The translations under genes and the position numbers were made by a program. Shown here one piece after another: positions 17,776 to 26,183 of a stretch of DNA of 64,000 bases (position 1 is its first letter; each line of letters opens with the position of its first letter). The stretch comes from UBA969 sp041694635. Lineage in GTDB: Bacteria > Planctomycetota > Planctomycetia > Gemmatales > Gemmataceae. Location of the stretch: the NCBI GenBank assembly GCA_041694635.1, contig JBDNHI010000019.1, positions 59,630-123,629 of the forward strand, read 5' to 3'. Below the pieces are notes generated by a model. It worked only from the letters and a program-made list of their open reading frames with translations. It was not told the DNA's origin and ran no database searches.

Positions 17776-20700
17776 ACTGCCTTACTTTCTTTCGATTTTT
17801 TTTTGGTTAGAACGAGAAATATTCCCAAGGTTAAAACGATAATTAAAGCCCTAAGAATTTTACCTATAATTATAAAAAACTTAGATTGAAAAATCGGCTT
17901 TTCAGCAAGTGATTCGATCACAAAGAAAAATACAGGGGTGAATAAAATCCCCAAAATAGTAACCCCAAGCATCCCACTAAAAACAGTAACGCCAAGGGCC
18001 CTACGCATTTCGGCACCAGCCCCAGTTGCAATTACCAACGGGAAAACCCCAAGAATAAAAGCGAAAGAGGTCATCAAAATTGGTCTAAGCCTAAGCATTG
18101 CAGCTTCAATGGTTGCCTCTCTGATCGGTTTTCCCTCTTCGGTAAGTTGCTTTGCAAATTCAATGATGAGAATGGAATTCTTGCTGCAAAGCCCCACCAA
18201 AACAACCAATCCAATTTGAGTGAATATGTTGATGCCTGTCATTCCAACAATGGTTCCGATTAAGGCGCATAAAATACAGACGGGAACAACAAGAATCACT
18301 GCAAGGGGGAGTGCCCAACTTTCATATTGTGCTGATAGAACCAGAAAAACAAAAATAACTGAAAGTGGAAAAACAATCTTATTTCGAAAATCGTTTTCTT
18401 CCATATTCTGAAGCAGGGCCATTTCAGTCCATTCTATTCCCATCGAAGGGGAAAGGGTTTTCTTTGAAGTTTCTTCAACCGCTTTGATTGCTTCGCCTGA
18501 ACTTAAAATCCAGGGAAGGTTGATGCCAATAACCGGTGCGGCCCGATAAAGGTTATACCGAATCACCAAATTTGCACCTGTTGAATCCGACATTTTCACC
18601 ATTGACCCCAAGGGAACCATTTGCTTGGCTTTGTTTTGAATTTTTATAAGGTTGACCGCATCGATGGTTGCTCGGTAGGCAGGTTCCGCCATAACAGTCA
18701 CCTGCCAGAATCTTCCAAAGGCATTGAAGTTGTTAATAAACAGGGATCCCACAAGAGAATTCAAAGAATTATTAAGATCTTGCATTACAACTTGTAGGGA
18801 CTCGACCTGATCTCGATCGATGTTGGCAAAAATTTGTGGGTTTCGTGCCTGATAAAGTGAAAAAAAGATGAATAGCCCTGGGATGGTATCTTTCTTGGCG
18901 ACCAAATTATCTATTTCATCCTGAAGCATTGCAGCGCCAACATCTTCACGGTCTTCAAGCATAACCTTAAATCCCATTGCGGTACCGATACCCGGAATCG
19001 GTGGTGCCCCAAGTACGGAAAATTTGGCCTCTCGATTAAATTCCTTCACCACGGATGTAATTTTTTGCATCAAAGCGCTGGCGCTTAAATCTTTGGATTT
19101 TCTTTCTTCAAAGGGAGCAAGAATCACAAACATAGAAGCATTGTTAGAAGCAAATGCATTAAAAAGCAGGTTGTATCCCGAGGTGGTGAAAGTATGATTA
19201 ACCCCTTTGATCTTAAGAATAGCCTGTTCGATTTCATTCATCGAGGCTTGGGTTCGCTGCAGACTTGCACCATCCGGAAGCAGCAAATTAACAAGAAGCC
19301 ATCCTTGATCCTGATCGGGGATAAAATTTCTAGGGATTTTAACAAATAGAAAACCGGTTGAAAAAACAACAAACAAATAAAAGGCTAAAACGAATATAGC
19401 CCCTCGGATGCACTTACCAACAAGCCAGCCATAGAATTTAACGGAAACGCCAAAGACTTTTTCAAAAAGAAAGAAAAACCATCCTAGAAAGAAATCAAGA
19501 AGGAATTGGATGGGATCTTTTTTTGTGCCGTGGGGCTTTAAAAGTATCGAAGCAAGCGCAGGGCTTAAAGTAAGGGAATTGATGGCCGAAATAACGGTGG
19601 AAACCGAAATGGTAACAGCAAATTGCCTGAAAAATTGTCCCGTGATTCCACTGATCATTGAGCAGGGGATGAACACCGCACAAAGGACTAAAGCAACCGC
19701 AATAACCGGGCCAGTAACTTCCTTCATTGCGTTTCGAGCAGCTTCACGGGGGGAAACCCCTTTGTTCAGCCACCTCTCAACATTTTCCACCACCACAATT
19801 GCATCATCAACCACAATCCCAATTGCTAGCACCAGCCCAAAAAGGGAAATGTTATTAATCGAATAACCAAGCATAGCCATAAATGCAAAGGTACCGATGA
19901 TTGCAACGGGAACAGCAATTAAAGGAATGAGAGTTGCCCGCCAACTTTGTAAAAAAACCAGAACAACAATTCCCACAAGGATGATTGCATCGCGAAGGGT
20001 AAGGAAAACCTCTTCGATCGATTCACTGATGAAAGGCGTGGTGTCGTAAACGATTTTGTAGGCAAGCCCCGGAGGGAAGCTTTTTGAAAGTTCCAGCATT
20101 TTCTTTTTAATGCCATTCCCGACATCAAGGGCATTGGTTCCAGGGAGTTGAAAAATCCCTAGTGCAACGCAAGGGAATCCATCAACAGTTGAATTCATAT
20201 CGTAGCGAAGGGCCCCAAATTCGATCCTTGCAACATCTTGAAGTTTCAGAATTTTGGGATTGGTGCTGTTGTTGTTCTCATCTTTATTGGAAACACGGAG
20301 AATGATATTTCCGAACTCATCAGGGTTTCTAAGTCTTCCCAGAGCATCAATTGGGAATTGGGTTTCAACCGAATCGGGGCTGGGGGTCTGCCCCAATCGC
20401 CCTGCTGCCAAGGGAATGTTTTGCTGTTGAATGGCATTAACCACATCAGTGGAGCTCAATCCTAGAGAAGCAAGTTTTTGCGGATCAAGCCAAGCGCGGA
20501 TGGCGTAGTCACGCTGTCCGAAAACGGTAATATCCCCAACTCCGGGAAGCCTAAAAAGTTCATCTTTTGCGTGAATGGTTGCATAATTGGAAAGATAAAG
20601 GTCATCGTAGGTGCCATCGGGTGAATAAAAATTTATGGAAAGAAGAATGCTTGGAGATTTCTTCTTGATGACCAAGCCCTGCTTTTGCACCTGTTTTGGT

Positions 20701-21056
20701 AACTGGGGAACCGCAAGGTTGACACGATTTTGAACCGCTACCAAGGCGGTGTTTAAATCGGTGTTGAGTGCAAAGGTGATGGTAAGATTGTAAAGCCCGG
20801 TATTGTCCGAAGTGGAAGACATATACAGCATATTTTCCACACCATTGACCTGCTGCTCGATGGGGGCTGCAATGGTATCTGCAACAACTTGGGCACTTGC
20901 ACCAGGGTAGGTTACTGAAACCTGCACCGTGGGGGGCGCCACTGGGGGATACTGTGCAATTGGTAAAGTTATCAACGCCAATGCACCTGCAATGGTAAGA
21001 AAAACAGAGACCACCGTGGCAAAAATAGGTCGGTCGATAAAGAAATTTGAAATCAC
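17772..21056 (-). CDS. RND efflux pump, HAE1/AcrB type (first of a tandem pair)
   Basis: 1094 residues. It begins MISNFFIDRPIFA and shares the layout and many blocks of the next pump, so the pair looks like an old duplication. The Asp pair (GIVVDDAIVVVENVERW) and TM10 lysine (VGLCSKNSILIIEFAKQ) are kept. The C-terminus has an additional hydrophobic stretch and a lysine-rich tail. The start is GTG, sharing its first G with the adaptor's TAG stop (TAGTG). An adaptor with two coupled pumps recalls MdtABC of enterobacteria, where MdtB and MdtC form a heterotrimer. Confidence 0.92.
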   Translation of the reverse strand: MISNFFIDRPIFATVVSVFLTIAGALALITLPIAQYPPVAPPTVQVSVTYPGASAQVVADTIAAPIEQQVNGVENMLYMSSTSDNTGLYNLTITFALNTDLNTALVAVQNRVNLAVPQLPKQVQKQGLVIKKKSPSILLSINFYSPDGTYDDLYLSNYATIHAKDELFRLPGVGDITVFGQRDYAIRAWLDPQKLASLGLSSTDVVNAIQQQNIPLAAGRLGQTPSPDSVETQFPIDALGRLRNPDEFGNIILRVSNKDENNNSTNPKILKLQDVARIEFGALRYDMNSTVDGFPCVALGIFQLPGTNALDVGNGIKKKMLELSKSFPPGLAYKIVYDTTPFISESIEEVFLTLRDAIILVGIVVLVFLQSWRATLIPLIAVPVAIIGTFAFMAMLGYSINNISLFGLVLAIGIVVDDAIVVVENVERWLNKGVSPREAARNAMKEVTGPVIAVALVLCAVFIPCSMISGITGQFFRQFAVTISVSTVISAINSLTLSPALASILLKPHGTKKDPIQFLLDFFLGWFFFLFEKVFGVSVKFYGWLVGKCIRGAIFVLAFYLFVVFSTGFLFVKIPRNFIPDQDQGWLLVNLLLPDGASLQRTQASMNEIEQAILKIKGVNHTFTTSGYNLLFNAFASNNASMFVILAPFEERKSKDLSASALMQKITSVVKEFNREAKFSVLGAPPIPGIGTAMGFKVMLEDREDVGAAMLQDEIDNLVAKKDTIPGLFIFFSLYQARNPQIFANIDRDQVESLQVVMQDLNNSLNSLVGSLFINNFNAFGRFWQVTVMAEPAYRATIDAVNLIKIQNKAKQMVPLGSMVKMSDSTGANLVIRYNLYRAAPVIGINLPWILSSGEAIKAVEETSKKTLSPSMGIEWTEMALLQNMEENDFRNKIVFPLSVIFVFLVLSAQYESWALPLAVILVVPVCILCALIGTIVGMTGINIFTQIGLVVLVGLCSKNSILIIEFAKQLTEEGKPIREATIEAAMLRLRPILMTSFAFILGVFPLVIATGAGAEMRRALGVTVFSGMLGVTILGILFTPVFFFVIESLAEKPIFQSKFFIIIGKILRALIIVLTLGIFLVLTKKKSKESKAV

Positions 21057-22255
21057 TATTTGCTCGGGGTTTGTTCGGATGTTTGAGAATTCATCATTTG
21101 AACCGTTGGCATCTGAACAACTTCCGGGATTACGGTCATGCCAGATTTGACCATATGAATCCCTGCCACTACCACTTTTTCACCAAGTTTAAGACCATCA
21201 TTAATAGCCCTTAAATTGTCTTCCTGTAATTCACCTAAAGTAACCCTGCGGTACTCCAACTTGTTTTCAGAATTAACGACATAAACAAACTTTAGCCCCT
21301 GATCCGTACCAATCGCTCTGTCAGAAACAAGTATGGCATCTTTTGGCTTGCTTGTAGGCAGTCGAACTTTACAAAACATACCTTGGATAAAAAGCGGTGT
21401 TTTATTATCTTTGATTTTATTTGGAATGACTGCACGCAAAGTGAGTGATCCAGTCTGGGAATCGATTTGATTGTTGGTGAAATTAAGGGTGGCTTGGTGA
21501 GGGAAATCCTTCTCATCTGCAAGTCCTATAAATACAGGATAAGTTCTACTTCCTTTATTATTTTCAGGGGGTTTTTCAGCTTGGATAGTCCGGATCAACT
21601 TGATCAGGGTTCGCTCATCAATATCGAAGTAGCAGTACATCGGATTTTCAGAAACAATAGTTGTAAGATCGGTATTATCTTGATTTACAATATTTCCCAT
21701 TGTTATATAGTATTTGCTAATCCTGCCATCGATGGGAGATAAAACGGAACAGAAGTCCAGATTGATTTTTTGAATTTCGAGACTGGCTTTAGATGCATCG
21801 ACCGAAGCAAGGGCCTCCTCTTCTGCAGCTTGGTATTTGTCAAGTTCTTGTTTGCTGATTGCCCCCGGTGTTTTTCCAACATCTTGGGCTCTTAAGTTGT
21901 CGGCTTTTGCCAGTTTTAATTTGGCCTGAAACAGCTTTACCTGTGCATTGACATCATTGTATTTTGCTTGATAGGGGCGCTGATCAATCTTAAAAAGTAA
22001 GTCGCCTTTTTTAACAAAGTCGCCCTCTTTAAATGGTGTGGTTTCTAAATATCCAGTCACTCTCGCTTTGACATTGACATAATTGATGGCATTGAATCGG
22101 CCCGTAAACCTGACACTATCAATAATATTTCGCTGGACAACTTCGCTGATTTGCACCCGTGGAGATAATTCCGAGTCGAGGTTTGGAAGTTTAGGCGTAC
22201 AACCGATCCCAACTAGGAGTACCAAGGTGATAAGCGGTGCAGAGCATCTAAGCAT
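21056..22255 (-). CDS. RND periplasmic adaptor lipoprotein (AcrA/MexA type)
   Basis: 399 residues with a lipobox signal (LLVGIGC). All usual domains are present: lipoyl halves (TPFKEGDFVKKGDLLFKID and SPIDGRISKYYI), a full alpha-helical hairpin between them (about 110-185, with KQELDKYQAAEEEALASVD), a beta-barrel and a membrane-proximal domain ending in a hydrophilic tail. It links the tandem pumps downstream to an outer-membrane channel, probably the TolC-like lipoprotein at 12.6-14.2 kb. It is the first gene of a three-gene operon with one-base and four-base overlaps. Confidence 0.9.
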   Translation of the reverse strand: MLRCSAPLITLVLLVGIGCTPKLPNLDSELSPRVQISEVVQRNIIDSVRFTGRFNAINYVNVKARVTGYLETTPFKEGDFVKKGDLLFKIDQRPYQAKYNDVNAQVKLFQAKLKLAKADNLRAQDVGKTPGAISKQELDKYQAAEEEALASVDASKASLEIQKINLDFCSVLSPIDGRISKYYITMGNIVNQDNTDLTTIVSENPMYCYFDIDERTLIKLIRTIQAEKPPENNKGSRTYPVFIGLADEKDFPHQATLNFTNNQIDSQTGSLTLRAVIPNKIKDNKTPLFIQGMFCKVRLPTSKPKDAILVSDRAIGTDQGLKFVYVVNSENKLEYRRVTLGELQEDNLRAINDGLKLGEKVVVAGIHMVKSGMTVIPEVVQMPTVQMMNSQTSEQTPSK

Positions 22256-22421
22256 GGGAATAAAAATCCTTGAAAAAGGTTCAGTTCTCTCAGAATAAAT
22301 TTTACTATAAATTATTAGAATTGCAGTTAAATTTTTACTTACTTCTCAGGCCAATGCTTGGAAGGCCATTCCTTAAATAAAGTGAATGATTTTGAGTTTT
22401 TGAAATAAAGCTTTAGCTTGG

Positions 22422-22859
22422 TTATTTAGAAAGTGTGATATCCAAGGTGTTAGTCCCTTTTTTAATCTCCATTGTAATGCCAGAAGTATCTGGATCCGCA
22501 TATTTTACTGGTACAGGGAAGAATGATAACTTTGCAGGGGCATTAGGTGCGGCTTTTCCATCTGGCCCGGTGTTGGCCCTTGCCATTGCTCGACTGATGA
22601 CTTCACTTCGCATAGCTTCGGTATCTACCGCAATCTTTACATTCCCAAGAGGTACACTTAAAACCTTGTATTTACCTTCTTCACGAACAATGGAATCCGC
22701 AGTTGCGGTTTCAGAGCGTACTATTACTAGTGCCAAAGGAATTGGCTTACCATCATAGGTGATAGATCCTTCTAAAGTTGCTCCTGTATCTGGAATCTCG
22801 TAGGCAGTTTGCCCGCAACCCATAATTAAAATTAATGTAATAAAAAGCAATCGTTTCAT
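22422..22859 (-). CDS. Small lipoprotein with carboxypeptidase-regulatory-like (transthyretin) fold
   Basis: 145 residues. The lipobox reads ILIMGC. The mature protein starts with a G-A-T-L-E-G-S-I-T-Y-D-G-K-P-I-P block and continues with the V-P-L-G-N-V-K-I strand expected of the small beta-sandwich domain frequent in planctomycete lipoproteins. An upstream in-frame start at 22940 would run into the DUF1559 gene and bury the signal peptide, so ATG 22859 is chosen. It follows the DUF1559 gene by 34 bases and is probably co-transcribed. Confidence 0.78.
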   Translation of the reverse strand: MKRLLFITLILIMGCGQTAYEIPDTGATLEGSITYDGKPIPLALVIVRSETATADSIVREEGKYKVLSVPLGNVKIAVDTEAMRSEVISRAMARANTGPDGKAAPNAPAKLSFFPVPVKYADPDTSGITMEIKKGTNTLDITLSK

Positions 22860-22893
22860 TGTTTTAAACCAACTTGGAAGGGGAAATTGCAGA

Positions 22894-24006
22894 TTAATTA
22901 ATACTTTCAGCCTCGCCACCACGAGGGGTGACACTAGCACTCCACGCTCTAATATTCACAGAAGTAGTGATTGATTTAACACTGCCATCCATCATTACAG
23001 CCTGAACCCCGCCGGATGTGAAGGGGTAAATGTTGTGGTGTCTTTGCTGGCTGGGAATTAAAAGTCTGGAAGGGGGGTGAAAATACTCATTAGGATCGGT
23101 GTTACCAAATCTGCAGTTAGCTCTATTATATACGCCGTAAACATCATCTGCAGCTGAATTAGGATCGTTGCAGGTAGTTCCAAAAAAAGGAATTAAAGCA
23201 TCGGTAATATCGGTAGTAGCCCAAACATGCGCCCCATTGAAGCTACCAACCGTTCCTGAAAGAGTATAATTAGCCCAAGTTAAAGTTCCTAGCCCAGTCA
23301 CCATCTGCTTCTCAATAACTCCTAGAGTATTCGCGGTTCCATCAGTGATACTATTAAGAGTTTGTACCCCGCCGCCTACATTACTCCAAGCAACTTGTGA
23401 ACCAGTCCAAGATCCGTTAAAGTCTTGGCCAAATACTCGAACATTAGGCGCATAGCTTGTAAGTGATTGTTTGTAAGGAATACCATTAGGATGCGTTGTC
23501 CAAACCCAAGACCAGTCCATTTCTTTATAAGGACTACTATCGGTTGGCGATTGAAGGACTTTTAATTGAGTAGACCCAACCATCTGGGTGGCATCATCGG
23601 TTCGCCTAGCCATAATATTAAAAGCGGGAATAGACTTATGCAGTGTAGTTTGTTCCAAAAAAGGAAGTAGACAATAAAAGAAAGTTGATTTATCACCACC
23701 CGCAGTGGCCTGATTAAAAGGGAGATAAGGCCCCTTATATTCCACGCCAGAGGCACCTACCGGGAAGAAGGATGTCCATTGGTTAACAAGTAATGGTGGA
23801 AAAACGCGATAGGTGTCGTGAGTCCCGTGCAAAGCTAGCCCGATTTGCTTTAAATTGTTTTGGCTTTGGGCTCTGGCAGCAGCTTCTCGAACTTTTTGCA
23901 CCGCAGGCAGAAGCAAGCCAATAAGAATGGCAATGATGGCAATTACCACCAAGAGTTCAATGAGAGTAAATCCAGCACGGATTAGAATGAGATATTTAGA
24001 TTTCAT
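22894..24006 (-). CDS. DUF1559 protein with type IV pilin-like leader
   Basis: 370 residues. The N-terminus carries a prepilin cleavage/methylation motif (GFTLIELLVVIAIIAILIG) followed by the DUF1559 hallmark L-P-A-V-Q-K-V-R-E-A-A-A-R. The rest is the DUF1559 domain, with the late G-T-A-N-T-L and V-M-M-D-G-S-V blocks. Planctomycete genomes hold many such proteins, thought to be secreted by a type II/pseudopilus-like system; the function is unknown. Another DUF1559-lipoprotein pair lies at 53.6-54.8 kb. Confidence 0.92.
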   Translation of the reverse strand: MKSKYLILIRAGFTLIELLVVIAIIAILIGLLLPAVQKVREAAARAQSQNNLKQIGLALHGTHDTYRVFPPLLVNQWTSFFPVGASGVEYKGPYLPFNQATAGGDKSTFFYCLLPFLEQTTLHKSIPAFNIMARRTDDATQMVGSTQLKVLQSPTDSSPYKEMDWSWVWTTHPNGIPYKQSLTSYAPNVRVFGQDFNGSWTGSQVAWSNVGGGVQTLNSITDGTANTLGVIEKQMVTGLGTLTWANYTLSGTVGSFNGAHVWATTDITDALIPFFGTTCNDPNSAADDVYGVYNRANCRFGNTDPNEYFHPPSRLLIPSQQRHHNIYPFTSGGVQAVMMDGSVKSITTSVNIRAWSASVTPRGGEAESIN

Positions 24007-24065
24007 AGTTTACCCGAGCGAAAGAATTAAAAGGTCTAAATATAAATTATAAAAGGTTTCCCGCA

Positions 24066-24104
24066 AAAGCCTACTTTAAATCAATTGCAGGCTTTGTTTT
24101 TTTT
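24066..24104. terminator. Hairpin between the DUF1559 gene and the MITE-like element
   Basis: AAAGCCT (24066-24072) and AGGCTTT (24089-24095) pair across a 16-base loop, with a run of eight T after it on the plus strand and a short T run on the minus strand. It may end the minus-strand transcripts coming from the DUF1080 gene. The long loop makes it weak. Confidence 0.35.
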
Positions 24105-24137
24105 GTTTAATTAACCGTTAAAACCTTACATATTACA

Positions 24138-24255
24138 GAGTTACGCAGTTGGAACTAAATCGCCCCTATTCGGTTAGAATTTGGGAAAGCACAGGATTGA
24201 TCAGGAAAAGATGAAAACTGCCCAAACAAACAAATTATGGGCAACTGCGTAACTC
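24138..24255. mobile_element. 118-bp MITE-like element with 14-bp perfect terminal inverted repeats
   Basis: GAGTTACGCAGTTG at 24138-24151 is inverted as CAACTGCGTAACTC at 24242-24255. The 90 bases between contain no coding frame. The right end read inward, TATAGGAGTTACGCAGTTG, is nearly identical to TATAGGACTTACGCAGTTG near the window's right end, so this is a dispersed terminus. No clear target-site duplication is visible. It is probably moved by a transposase elsewhere in the genome. Confidence 0.7.
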
Positions 24256-24280
24256 CTATAAAATATAGAATGGCAAGTCT

Positions 24281-24814
24281 TTATTTGGCTTGAAGGTTTC
24301 GGATTTCGATGCCCCCAAGTTCTGCGCGAACCCCAAACGAACTCTTCCCCAGCTTTACCGTTTGTTTCTTCTGTGATTCCCCATTGTTCTTAAACTCCAC
24401 TTCTAATCCCGTAACAATGATTTCAAAAGAATTCCACTCATCAAATTTAATATTTTTAACATCACCTTTTTTGATATCGAACTTCAATCCTCTGAGAAAT
24501 AAATCGTTGTTACACTTTGCATCGGGTTTGTACTCAAACTTGATATGAACATTCTTGTCAAATTCCTTCACAGTATTAATGGTGATATCGCCCTTAACCT
24601 TAGGGTCGATAACTAAAGAATTATCCTTGACGATAAATCTTTTGTTGGCAGCGTCAACTTTGCCTTCCAGAAGATCGCCACCTTTTGCCATCTTCCATCC
24701 AGAAAAATCTTTTCCATTAAATAACATAGTAAAACCTTCATCTGGTTTCGGTTGAGCCAAGGCGATGGAAACTAAAAAGGTTAGAAATGCACCAGCGAGG
24801 GAGAGAGATTTCAT
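24281..24814 (-). CDS. Secreted DUF1080 protein (3-keto-disaccharide hydrolase-like domain)
   Basis: 177 residues. A signal peptide (ending IALAQ) is followed by the DUF1080 entry motif G-F-T-M-L-F-N-G-K-D-F-S-G-W and the later N-D-L-F-L-R-G and E-W-N-S-F-E-I blocks of this jelly-roll domain related to GH16 lectin folds. Members bind or cleave sugars; some were reported to hydrolyse 3-keto-glycosides. ATG 24814 is preferred to the TTG at 24820 because AAGGAAC lies 7 bases before it. It is the last gene of a cluster with a sulfatase and a lactonase-like protein. Confidence 0.85.
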   Translation of the reverse strand: MKSLSLAGAFLTFLVSIALAQPKPDEGFTMLFNGKDFSGWKMAKGGDLLEGKVDAANKRFIVKDNSLVIDPKVKGDITINTVKEFDKNVHIKFEYKPDAKCNNDLFLRGLKFDIKKGDVKNIKFDEWNSFEIIVTGLEVEFKNNGESQKKQTVKLGKSSFGVRAELGGIEIRNLQAK

Positions 24815-24850
24815 AATCAAGTTCCTTAAAGAAAGAGGGTGAGGGAAAAA

Positions 24851-26170
24851 TCAATTGGCATTCCACCAAGCATCGATTTTGCTAGTTAACCGATTGACAA
24901 TATCAGGTTTAGAAGCCGCGAGGTTGGTCGATTCAAAAGGGTCGGATACAATTTGATAAAGCTCTATTTTGGCTTCACCTGGGATTTTAATACCTGACTT
25001 AGCATTCGTAGGATTTGGAATAATTAACTTCCATTCGCCCGCAACACACCAGCGCCATGTCATATTCTTTTCAGGCTTCTCAATATCGATTGCGTTGTGC
25101 AGAAAACAAGCCCCAACCACCGCATCACGCCTCTTAACAGCGTTGGCATCAAGCAAATCGATTCCTTTCAAACCATCAGGCACAGGCAGTCCACAGAATT
25201 TATAAATGGTTGGTGCTAGGTCGATCGAAGAAACCGCTGTATCGTTTATCTCTGGTTTAATTTTACCCGGATGCCTTAGCATAATGGGGGTACGCAATCC
25301 ACCATCATAGGGCGATTGTTTAGAATCTGCACGGTAATTGGGGCTGTTTTCTTGCTGAATCCAACCGTTATCGGTCACATAAACAACCAAGGTATTATCT
25401 GCGAGGCCTTTTTTATCGAGGTGAGCAAGTAGCTCGCCACAGGTTTCATCAAACCATTCGCACATCGCCCAATACCGGGCCAGATGAATGGAAGGGGTTT
25501 TATCTTTATACTTTGCTAAATATTTTTCAGGCGGGTTATGAGGATTGTGTGGCAGCATTGGTGCGTACCAAAGAAAAAATGGTTTGTCCTTAGAGGAATC
25601 GATGAAGTCGTAGATGGGTTGAAGGCCTTTTCTACCAATGGTTAAACCTTCATCGCCATGCCTGCCACCAATTGCTTGATCACCATGCGACATACCATGG
25701 GTGAAGCCACCGGTTTTGAAGTTACCCTGCCACCATTTGCCAGTTTGAAAACTGTTATAACCCGCCTTCCCAAGTTCTGCGGGTAGCCTCGGGCTACTTG
25801 CCATGAAACCGCTAAGCCGATTGACTTGGGTTAAAAACTCAGGATCTTTGTAGCGTTGTGCCATCGGTTTGCCCAGAGGAATAGGTGGTTCATTACCGGT
25901 GATTTTGGTTTCGTGCGGATACCTGCCTGTAATTAAAGAAGCTAAGGAAGGGCAGCAAAGCGAAGAAGGTACATAGCCACGCTTGTAAACCAAACTTTGG
26001 GATGCAAGCTTATCGAGGTGTGGGGTTTTAATTTGCTTATGGCCCATGAAGGAATAGTCCCCCCATGCCTGATCATCCGAGATAATCATAACTACATTGG
26101 GTTTGTTTGCCTGGCTAAAAGCTTGTTCTGCGCAGGTGAACATTCCAATTATTATTAATAAAGATCGCAT
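24851..26170 (-). CDS. Secreted sulfatase (alkaline-phosphatase superfamily)
   Basis: 439 residues. A signal peptide (MRSLLIIIGMF..., ending QAFSQ) is followed by the metal-binding start P-N-V-V-M-I-I-S-D-D-Q. The formylglycine site reads SLCCPSLASLITGRYP, so the canonical C-x-P-x-R has Leu in place of Arg; I have the impression that this variant is common in planctomycete sulfatases. The D-N-G-W motif near residue 290 completes the metal site. ATG 26170 is chosen over 26224 because it begins the signal peptide and lies 13 bases after the upstream stop. It probably acts on sulfated polysaccharides. Confidence 0.86.
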   Translation of the reverse strand: MRSLLIIIGMFTCAEQAFSQANKPNVVMIISDDQAWGDYSFMGHKQIKTPHLDKLASQSLVYKRGYVPSSLCCPSLASLITGRYPHETKITGNEPPIPLGKPMAQRYKDPEFLTQVNRLSGFMASSPRLPAELGKAGYNSFQTGKWWQGNFKTGGFTHGMSHGDQAIGGRHGDEGLTIGRKGLQPIYDFIDSSKDKPFFLWYAPMLPHNPHNPPEKYLAKYKDKTPSIHLARYWAMCEWFDETCGELLAHLDKKGLADNTLVVYVTDNGWIQQENSPNYRADSKQSPYDGGLRTPIMLRHPGKIKPEINDTAVSSIDLAPTIYKFCGLPVPDGLKGIDLLDANAVKRRDAVVGACFLHNAIDIEKPEKNMTWRWCVAGEWKLIIPNPTNAKSGIKIPGEAKIELYQIVSDPFESTNLAASKPDIVNRLTSKIDAWWNAN

Positions 26171-26183
26171 AAGTAATTTAACC

